Source: Gammaproteobacteria bacterium
GTDB lineage: Bacteria > Pseudomonadota > Gammaproteobacteria > Magnimaribacterales > AG-339-G14
Length of the DNA: 14,821 bases
Direction: 5' to 3'
NCBI GenBank assembly: GCA_002689405.1
Contig: NZFZ01000027.1
Coordinates: 10,278 to 25,098 of the forward strand
Within the stretch, counting starts at the first letter, position 1; every line of letters begins with the position of its first letter. A model generated the notes under the pieces. That model searched no databases. It was not told the DNA's origin and saw only the letters and a program-made list of their open reading frames with translations. The translations under genes and the position numbers were made by a program. Shown piece after piece: positions 7,560-13,146 of the stretch.

Positions 7560-7569
7560 GTATTGTAAA
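7541..7569 (-). promoter_or_regulatory. Sigma-70-type promoter of the siderophore receptor
   Basis: TTTACA (7569-7564) and TATCAT (7546-7541) are separated by exactly 17 bases on the minus strand. Transcription should begin near 7534. Fur box 1 covers the -10 and spacer and Fur box 2 sits just upstream of the -35. A weak GAAGG lies 13 bases before the ATG. Confidence 0.65.
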
Positions 7570-7573
7570 TGAA

Positions 7574-7592
7574 AATGAGAAACATTCTCATT
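7574..7592. promoter_or_regulatory. Fur box 2 upstream of the siderophore receptor
   Basis: AATGAGAA and TTCTCATT form a perfect 8-base inverted repeat around ACA. An overlapping 19-base frame starting at 7571 agrees with the Fur consensus GATAATGATAATCATTATC at 15 of 19 positions by my count. Its centre is 34 bases from that of Fur box 1, so two Fur dimers could bind in tandem. Confidence 0.75.
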
Positions 7593-7619
7593 AAGTAATA
7601 TTTTTATAACTTTAATTTT

Positions 7620-8510
7620 TTAGGCGTAAAAACGTCGCCAGAAAATAAGTCCCAGCAAAAGAGAAGCCAACCATGCAAAAAGTTCCACATAGTTTGGATT
7701 ACTGTTGTAACCAAAAAATCCTTTTAAGAATGCGCCAAAGTTTCCGCTATCGTGCATGATATGAGTGTATTTGCCCTGCCCTTTGATGTTGTAACTGTAG
7801 AAAAAGGATTGATCATTCTCTTCAAGTTCTGCTTTGGGCTTTAAAATATCCCAAGGTCTTGATATATCCTCTCTGCTTTCAAGACCAACCATTTGCAAAT
7901 TCTCAGATTTAACCAAGTAACTTTCAATTTCGTGAGTGCCGTAAGCAACCATCCCGGAAGCTAAAAATACCAACAACAAAGTGGTGGCTTGGAAGAAAGA
8001 TCGAATATTGAATCTTTTTCCCTGAATAACAAAGATATAAACCAAGATTAAAGCAGCGATGATTCCTGTAAAAAACCCCAGATAAGAAAAGCTTTGAGTC
8101 ATCGAAAAACTAGCTAAAAGAAAAACGACTGTTTCAAATCCTTCTCGAAGCACTGAGAAAAAGACTAAAAAGAAAATTCCCCAGGACGAACTCATTGCAA
8201 TAACTGACTGTTCTTCAAGTTGCTTACGATCGCTGACATGTTTTGACAGCCAAAAAATTACATACCAAATAAAGCCTGCGGTTATGAACATAAAAATACC
8301 TTCAAATAGAGCTTTAAGAGAGTTGTTTCCGAGAGCTTGTTGAGCTGAAACGATAAAATAAGCGACTAAGATACTAGCAACAATTGATGTCAAAACAGCA
8401 AGCCAAAGCTTTTGAGTAGAAGCGCCATTACTGGTTAAAAATAAATAGATAATCCCTACAATAAGAGCAGCTTCTAGAGTTTCTCTAAATAAGATAATAA
8501 ATTCGTTCAT
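7620..8510 (-). CDS. efeU: FTR1/EfeU-family high-affinity iron permease
   Basis: An inner-membrane iron permease of the FTR1 family. The 296-residue protein has about seven hydrophobic segments (near 3-26, 35-56, 68-90, 108-131, 143-163, 172-190, 275-292). Two REXXE iron-binding motifs are present, one in each half: RETLE (9-13) in the first helix and REGFE (122-126) in the fourth. A polar loop at about 195-270, probably periplasmic, precedes the last helix. EfeU in E. coli works with the periplasmic EfeO and the peroxidase EfeB. Neither is encoded nearby, so a partner would be elsewhere or the permease acts alone. The start at 8510 puts the first REXXE motif at the usual position; no Shine-Dalgarno run is visible. 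A Fur-like box overlaps its predicted promoter. The siderophore receptor follows downstream on the same strand. Confidence 0.9.
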   Translation of the reverse strand: MNEFIILFRETLEAALIVGIIYLFLTSNGASTQKLWLAVLTSIVASILVAYFIVSAQQALGNNSLKALFEGIFMFITAGFIWYVIFWLSKHVSDRKQLEEQSVIAMSSSWGIFFLVFFSVLREGFETVVFLLASFSMTQSFSYLGFFTGIIAALILVYIFVIQGKRFNIRSFFQATTLLLVFLASGMVAYGTHEIESYLVKSENLQMVGLESREDISRPWDILKPKAELEENDQSFFYSYNIKGQGKYTHIMHDSGNFGAFLKGFFGYNSNPNYVELFAWLASLLLGLIFWRRFYA

Positions 8511-8534
8511 AAAAAATTAGTAGCTTTTTGAAAC

Positions 8535-8556
8535 GATAATGATAACTATTCTCATT
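8535..8556. promoter_or_regulatory. Fur box in front of the iron permease gene
   Basis: The 19 bases from 8535 (GATAATGATAACTATTCTC) agree with the Fur consensus at 16 of 19 positions by my count. The palindrome AATGATAA-CTA-TTCTCATT (8538-8556) has one mismatch in eight pairs. It covers the predicted efeU promoter. It lies about 120 bases before the plus-strand receptor gene, so control of that gene is less certain. Confidence 0.85.
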
Positions 8557-8566
8557 AAAATAACAA
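8539..8566 (-). promoter_or_regulatory. Predicted efeU promoter
   Basis: TTGTTA (8566-8561) and TATCAT (8544-8539) with a 16-base spacer on the minus strand. The -10 hexamer and its place at one end of the Fur box are the same as at the siderophore receptor promoter. Transcription would start near 8532, leaving a leader of about 20 bases. Confidence 0.5.
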
Positions 8567-8659
8567 GTTTATTGACTTTCCTTTATATATTTTTTTTAGC
8601 TTATGACTAGTTTTTATAAGTAAAATAGATGTATCATTATTAAACAAAAATTATTATCC

Positions 8660-8666
8660 AGGGGGG
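8660..8666 (+). promoter_or_regulatory. Strong G-rich Shine-Dalgarno site of the 1046-residue receptor
   Basis: AGGGGGG, 6 bases before the ATG at 8673. It is the most G-rich run noticed in this AT-rich window and clearly sets the start. The region from 8557 to 8659 otherwise holds AT-rich DNA with no convincing -35/-10 pair; TAAAAT at 8621-8626 is a possible -10. Confidence 0.65.
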
Positions 8667-8672
8667 ATAACA

Positions 8673-11600
8673 ATGTATAAAAAAACATTACTCGCGGGAG
8701 TCCTGCTCTCGTTGTTTTCGAGTTTGAGTTTTGCTCAAGACGAACAAGTAACAGTCATAGGTTCCTTAATTAAAGGAACGCCTATTGACTCTGGTTCTCC
8801 GATATCTACCTTCAATTCTGAAGAAATTGCAGCTCAAGGTAATTTAAATATCGTAGAACTTATTAAAATGGTTCCTGGCAGTTCTGGAGTGGACGGGGAA
8901 GCTAACCAGTTTGGTTCAAACGGTGCTGAAGGTGTCTCAAACGTTAATATGAGAGGGCTTGGTACTCAAAGAACTCTGGTTCTTATTAATGGAAAGCGTC
9001 AAGTTACAGTGCCTACTAGATCAGGAGCTAATAGGTCTGTGAACCTTCATGATCTTCCAATGTCTGCTCTTAGCAGAATTGAAATTCTAAAAGAAGGTGC
9101 AGCAGCTACTTATGGATCTGATGCTATTGCTGGAGTTGTAAACTTTATTACAGATTCAAATTTTGAAGGCTTAAGAGTTAATCTCAGTGCCAAAGGAATT
9201 CCAAATACTGAAGAAAATGTCGGTAGAGAATTTTCCATTACTTACGGAACACAACTTAACGACGGAACCAATTTCCTTCTTTCAGCAGCTCAACAGAAAA
9301 AACCAGAATTAAGAGCACAAAACACCGATTACGCTACACAAACATTTGCTAATAATGATGTTGGTGGTTGGTCTTCAATAGGTAACCCTGCTACTTTTAT
9401 ATATAAAGACGGAGCACCAGCTAATGTTGCTGCCGGTCTTGGCGGAGCAGCATTTATTTCAGACCCTGGTTGTAACAGAGCAGGTGGTTATCAACAACTT
9501 TTATCAGCCCCTCTTGGAACTGCTATAGAAGCACACAAAGAGTTTGGAGGAATTTGTAGATATCAATACACCTACTTTGATAACGTTCAAGAAGAGCAAG
9601 AGAATTCTCAACTGTGGATGGAATTCAATGGAGATATAAACGATCATGATTTTCATGTCGAATTTGCTTATGGAAAAACCAACGTTCCAAACTATGCAAC
9701 ATCCCCTGCCTATCCGCCAAACGACCCTAATTCAAGTGCGGTACCAAACATCCACCCGGCTTTAACAGCTCTTTACACGCAACATCCAGATTTTGCTAAT
9801 GCTCTAAAACATACTAATTATTATGGAGATGGTTCAAATCAGGCCGCTGCGCACGTTGTTAGAACTAGAGCTATTGGTGCGGTTGGAAATCCATATGGAA
9901 ACTCTACTGGTGCAGAAATTGAAAAAAGAGAATACGACACATACAGATTTGCTTTCAATTTTGAAGGTGAATTAGCTGCTGGAATTGATTATTCAGCTGG
10001 GCTTAATTACTCCCGCTCAGAAGGGACTTCAACCTTTTCAGATACCCAAAGAGGTAAGTATTATGCTGCGTTATTCGGTTATGGTGGACCGAACTGTAAC
10101 TTCGAAGTACAAGCTTTTGGAAATAGTGCATCAGGTTTGGCTGCATTAGCCCCTACTCTAAAAAATCTAGATACAGGAGCTACCATAGTTGCAAGTTTAA
10201 CCGATGTATCTAGACCTACTGGATGTCTCTGGTTGAATCCTTTTTCAAATGCCATTGAGCACGCTAATCAAAATTATTACGGAAACAACAATCCTTTTAA
10301 TGCCGATGATCAAGTTGGTACTATTGTAGGAGAAAGAGTTGGTGTAAACCCTCTATATCTAGAAGCTCAAAAGAATGACCCAGCTTTAATAAGATATCTT
10401 CTAGACAGAGGTCAAGTTGAAACCCAATCTTCATTATTGACTGCTGACTTTACCATGCAAGGTCTGATGGGTTCTTTAGGCGGCGGTGACGCTGCTTGGG
10501 CTTTCGGTTATGAAAGAAGAGAGTACAAAATGGATCAAAGTCTTCCTTCAAATCCTGGGGCAACAGCTACCAATGCTAGAACCAATATTTTTGATGGAAA
10601 TTTATATCCTTGTTCAAATCCTTCCTTGAATGCAACCAAAGCTGGAAGAGATTCTTGTGCTTCTAATCCAGTTGGATTGTTCATGTTTTTAGCACCAGTA
10701 TTCGCAAGAGACGATAGTCAAGAAGTGGATTCTTTATTTGCTGAATTTGCATTGCCAATAACTGATAATTTTGACATGCAGTTGGCTTTAAGATACGAAG
10801 ATTATGGAACTGTAGATTCTGTTGATCCTAAGGTTGTCATGCGTTGGAGTCCAATCGATGATCTTACTTTAAGATTTACAGGTCAGACTACATTTAGAGC
10901 TCCTCACCCTGATGAAACTTCAAATGTTAGATACACACAGCTTTCCTACACAAATCAAACCGGTGCTTTTAAAGCGGTTGATATTGCTGGAAATGCTAAT
11001 CTTGATCCAGAAGAGGCAACAACCTATAACATTGGTGCGGTAACTGACTTTGGAACGGATAATTGGACAGCAACTGTTGACTATTACAAGTTTGAATTTG
11101 ATAACCCAATCATTTTTGAAAATCATCAACAATTGGCAAATGCATATGAAGATGTAAACGGTACTGGATCCAAAGCTGCTGTACAAAGTCAAATTTTTGG
11201 CCCAGGAAATGTTAACAATGGTTCATTTTCTGCAGCTGAAATTGGAAGAATTCAGGCTAATTTCATAAACGGTCCTAAAACCGAAACAGATGGTTTAGAC
11301 GTGTTTGTGAAATACGAGTCTGATTATGCCGATGGAGTTATTAGTGTTGGAGTTGAAGCCAACTACGTCATTGATTATTCGGTCGACAAATACATGAAAG
11401 GCGCAGTTATGATTGCTGATGCTTATGAATGTGCAGGATACTTCAATATTGGAAATACTTGCAGATCCATGCCTGACTTAAAAGCAAAAGCTTTCCTTAA
11501 CTATAAAACTGATGCTCACAACTTCTATGGTGCCATAAATCATGTTTCTTCTTACCAAGACAGAAGAAAAACTGCTGCCGGTTGTGGCAAAGTTTTAGAT

Positions 11601-11813
11601 GCAGGTGGTGTTTGTACTGAAATTGCACCTCATACAACTGTTGATGCTACTTACACCTATAGTTGGGATGATCAATTTGATGTGTCTTTTTCAGTTTACA
11701 ACTTAACAGATGAAATGCCTCCTTTCACCGTTTGGGAAATGAACTATGACCCTAATACTCATAGTCCATTAGGAAGGTTCATTAAAGCTGGCTTCACATA
11801 CAGAATGCAATAA
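8673..11813 (+). CDS. Large TonB-dependent receptor, substrate unknown
   Basis: An outer-membrane TonB-gated transporter of 1046 residues. A signal peptide spans 1-21 (ends SFA|QD) and a TonB-box-like EQVTVIG follows at 24-30. The plug lies at about 38-162: LIKMVPGS, NMRGLGTQRTLVLINGKRQV, LPMSALSRIEILKEGAAATYGSDAIAG (given here only as consecutive landmarks at 91-110 and 128-154). The rest is a long barrel with large loops. The RGLGTQRTLVL plug type is common in marine and Caulobacter/Xanthomonas-like receptors for complex organic compounds, not in classical siderophore receptors. Ten cysteines occur (267, 295, 475, 518, 647, 662, 920, 930, 971, 981), in five close pairs likely to be loop disulfides. 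It ends FTYRMQ, lacking the usual terminal aromatic residue. It is a single-gene unit with a strong ribosome site and its own terminator. A role in iron uptake is suggested only by its neighbours. Confidence 0.9.
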   Translation: MYKKTLLAGVLLSLFSSLSFAQDEQVTVIGSLIKGTPIDSGSPISTFNSEEIAAQGNLNIVELIKMVPGSSGVDGEANQFGSNGAEGVSNVNMRGLGTQRTLVLINGKRQVTVPTRSGANRSVNLHDLPMSALSRIEILKEGAAATYGSDAIAGVVNFITDSNFEGLRVNLSAKGIPNTEENVGREFSITYGTQLNDGTNFLLSAAQQKKPELRAQNTDYATQTFANNDVGGWSSIGNPATFIYKDGAPANVAAGLGGAAFISDPGCNRAGGYQQLLSAPLGTAIEAHKEFGGICRYQYTYFDNVQEEQENSQLWMEFNGDINDHDFHVEFAYGKTNVPNYATSPAYPPNDPNSSAVPNIHPALTALYTQHPDFANALKHTNYYGDGSNQAAAHVVRTRAIGAVGNPYGNSTGAEIEKREYDTYRFAFNFEGELAAGIDYSAGLNYSRSEGTSTFSDTQRGKYYAALFGYGGPNCNFEVQAFGNSASGLAALAPTLKNLDTGATIVASLTDVSRPTGCLWLNPFSNAIEHANQNYYGNNNPFNADDQVGTIVGERVGVNPLYLEAQKNDPALIRYLLDRGQVETQSSLLTADFTMQGLMGSLGGGDAAWAFGYERREYKMDQSLPSNPGATATNARTNIFDGNLYPCSNPSLNATKAGRDSCASNPVGLFMFLAPVFARDDSQEVDSLFAEFALPITDNFDMQLALRYEDYGTVDSVDPKVVMRWSPIDDLTLRFTGQTTFRAPHPDETSNVRYTQLSYTNQTGAFKAVDIAGNANLDPEEATTYNIGAVTDFGTDNWTATVDYYKFEFDNPIIFENHQQLANAYEDVNGTGSKAAVQSQIFGPGNVNNGSFSAAEIGRIQANFINGPKTETDGLDVFVKYESDYADGVISVGVEANYVIDYSVDKYMKGAVMIADAYECAGYFNIGNTCRSMPDLKAKAFLNYKTDAHNFYGAINHVSSYQDRRKTAAGCGKVLDAGGVCTEIAPHTTVDATYTYSWDDQFDVSFSVYNLTDEMPPFTVWEMNYDPNTHSPLGRFIKAGFTYRMQ

Positions 11814-11825
11814 AAACATTTTGTG

Positions 11826-11858
11826 AAAAAAAAGCCTCTCTTCGCAGAGGCTTTTTTT
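11826..11858. terminator. Bidirectional terminator between the large receptor and tesA
   Basis: AGCCTCT (11833-11839) and AGAGGCT (11846-11852) form a 7-base GC-rich stem around the 6-base loop CTTCGC. Eight A's precede it and a run of seven T's ends it, so it works on both strands. It begins 12 bases after the receptor stop, and the T-run reaches into the tesA stop codon (11859-11857). Confidence 0.88.
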
Positions 11859-12483
11859 ATTTCAACACGTTTATTAATTCTTTTCTTAGTTGATTTGCTA
11901 TTATAGGTTGTGCGTTAGCATTTGGATGGATTCCATCGAGCTGCATTAGATCTTTTCTCAAAGCTACTTCTTGCAATAAAAAAGTAAGCAATTGGAGATT
12001 CTTTTCTTTTGCTATTTCAGGATAAATACTTTCAAATGCTTTTACGTAACTCCTGCCATAATTTGGCGGTATTCTAATTTGCATAATGATTGGAGTAGCC
12101 CCTGCTTTAATGCATTTATCTATTATTTTGTTTAAATTCAATTTAATTTTGTCTAAAGGATATCCTCTCAAGGCGTCATTTCCTCCAAGCTCAACCAAAA
12201 CATAATCTGGTCTGTATCTAGTGAGATCATTTTTTATTCTGGATAATCCGCCAATTGTAGTATCTCCAGAAACACTTGAATTGATGATCTCTATATCAAA
12301 GCTTCCTCTTTTTAAAGAAGTCTCCAATAAACTTACCCAATTTTCAGATTCCTTAATTCCATAGCCTGCTGAAATACTGTCTCCCAAAATCAAAAGCTTC
12401 TTTGTTTCGGCAGTGATAGAATAAGAAATAGTTAAAAATAAAAATAAAAATATTTTTAATCCGTTTTTTTCTAAAAAATTCAT
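11857..12483 (-). CDS. tesA: TesA-type SGNH esterase/lysophospholipase (acyl-CoA thioesterase I)
   Basis: A periplasmic SGNH hydrolase related to E. coli TesA, which hydrolyses acyl-thioesters, lysophospholipids and some esters. At 208 residues it is the family length. A signal peptide covers about 1-25 (a hydrophobic FLFLFL core, ending ITA|ET). All four blocks are present: GDSIS with nucleophile Ser36, SVSGDT with Gly73 (70-75), GGND with Asn102 (100-103), and DGIHPN with Asp183 and His186. There is no other ATG, GTG or TTG in the signal peptide and no upstream start before a stop, so the start at 12483 is firm. Only 3 bases separate it from the start of divergent ybbA. No Shine-Dalgarno run is present. 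A TATAAT ends 6 bases before the ATG, which suggests a leaderless or nearly leaderless message. Confidence 0.93.
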   Translation of the reverse strand: MNFLEKNGLKIFLFLFLTISYSITAETKKLLILGDSISAGYGIKESENWVSLLETSLKRGSFDIEIINSSVSGDTTIGGLSRIKNDLTRYRPDYVLVELGGNDALRGYPLDKIKLNLNKIIDKCIKAGATPIIMQIRIPPNYGRSYVKAFESIYPEIAKEKNLQLLTFLLQEVALRKDLMQLDGIHPNANAQPIIANQLRKELINVLK

Positions 12484-12495
12484 AAGATGATTATA
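12484..12495 (-). promoter_or_regulatory. Candidate -10 box giving a leaderless tesA transcript
   Basis: TATAAT at 12495-12490 on the minus strand, inside the first codons of ybbA, is followed by six bases and then the tesA ATG. Transcription would start at or next to the A of the ATG. A perfect TTGACA lies at 12514-12509, but the spacer is only 13 bases, so it is a poor partner. AT-rich DNA makes chance TATAAT common. Confidence 0.35.
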
Positions 12496-13146
12496 GAAGC
12501 AAGAAATTTGTCAAAAAAGGTTATTTTCAATAATGAAGAAATAATTATTTTAAATGATATTAATCTCAAGGTAAGTGCTGCATCTTCTCTTGCAGTAATT
12601 GGACCTTCTGGTTCTGGAAAATCTACTCTTCTGGGAATTTTAGCAGGTCTTGATTCCCCATCCTCTGGTGAAATATATATCAATCAAAAACCTTTACATG
12701 ATTTGTCTGAAGATGCGCGTTCAAAGATAAGAAAAGACTCTGTGGCATTTGTCTTTCAAAATTTTGAACTCTTAGCGGGACTTAATGCTCTAGAGAATGT
12801 GATGCTTCCCTTAGAGCTTAAAAATAAAAAAAATGCTAGAGCTATAGCTGAAACTTATCTTGAAAAAGTAGGCATGCAAAATCGCTTAATGCACTACCCC
12901 CAACAATTATCTGGAGGAGAACAACAAAGAGTAGCCATTGCTCGTGCTTTTGCTTGTGAAGCTGACGTATTATTTTGCGATGAGCCAACTGGAAATTTAG
13001 ATTCCAGCAATAGCGAGCTGATTGCCGATCTTATCTTTGATACCTTTATGGAATCTTCTAGTGCATTGATCATTGTTACTCATGATATTTCTCTAGCAAA
13101 TAGATGCGATCAAAAAATAGAGTTAGTTGATGGCAAAGTCATATGA
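12487..13146 (+). CDS. ybbA: YbbA, ABC transporter ATPase of the LolD/MacB-like group
   Basis: The ATP-binding subunit of the YbbA-YbbP complex. It has 219 residues, with Walker A GPSGSGKST (39-47), Q-loop Gln91 (FVFQNFELL), signature LSGGEQQRVAIARA (141-154), Walker B with Asp165-Glu166 (LFCDEPTGNLD) and H-loop His199 (IIVTHD). The overall pattern and the AGLDSPSSGEI stretch match the small LolD/MacB/FtsE-type ATPases that pair with FtsX-like permeases. Divergence from tesA and the 4-base ATGA overlap with the permease gene match the E. coli tesA-ybbA-ybbP order, which is why YbbA is preferred over LolD. The start agrees with relatives, but there are just 3 bases between it and the tesA start and no clear Shine-Dalgarno run, so its promoter must lie inside tesA. 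Confidence 0.92.
   Translation: MIIEARNLSKKVIFNNEEIIILNDINLKVSAASSLAVIGPSGSGKSTLLGILAGLDSPSSGEIYINQKPLHDLSEDARSKIRKDSVAFVFQNFELLAGLNALENVMLPLELKNKKNARAIAETYLEKVGMQNRLMHYPQQLSGGEQQRVAIARAFACEADVLFCDEPTGNLDSSNSELIADLIFDTFMESSSALIIVTHDISLANRCDQKIELVDGKVI

Noticed and set aside
8572..8591. TTGACT followed by TATATT as a promoter of the large receptor.
   Set aside because: The hexamers are only 8 bases apart, and no -10 lies at 16-18 bases from TTGACT.
10920..11192. A 90-codon minus-strand frame inside the large receptor gene.
   Set aside because: It overlaps strong barrel coding sequence and has no motif or ribosome site.
12509..12514. A perfect TTGACA on the minus strand before tesA as a full promoter with TATAAT.
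   Set aside because: The spacer to TATAAT is 13 bases, too short for a normal sigma-70 promoter. Only the -10 box is kept, with low confidence.
12487..13146. LolD, the lipoprotein-release ATPase, as identity for the ABC protein.
   Set aside because: The sequence is of the same group, but the divergent tesA and the overlapping YbbP-like permease fit YbbA better. LolD is normally next to lolC/lolE.
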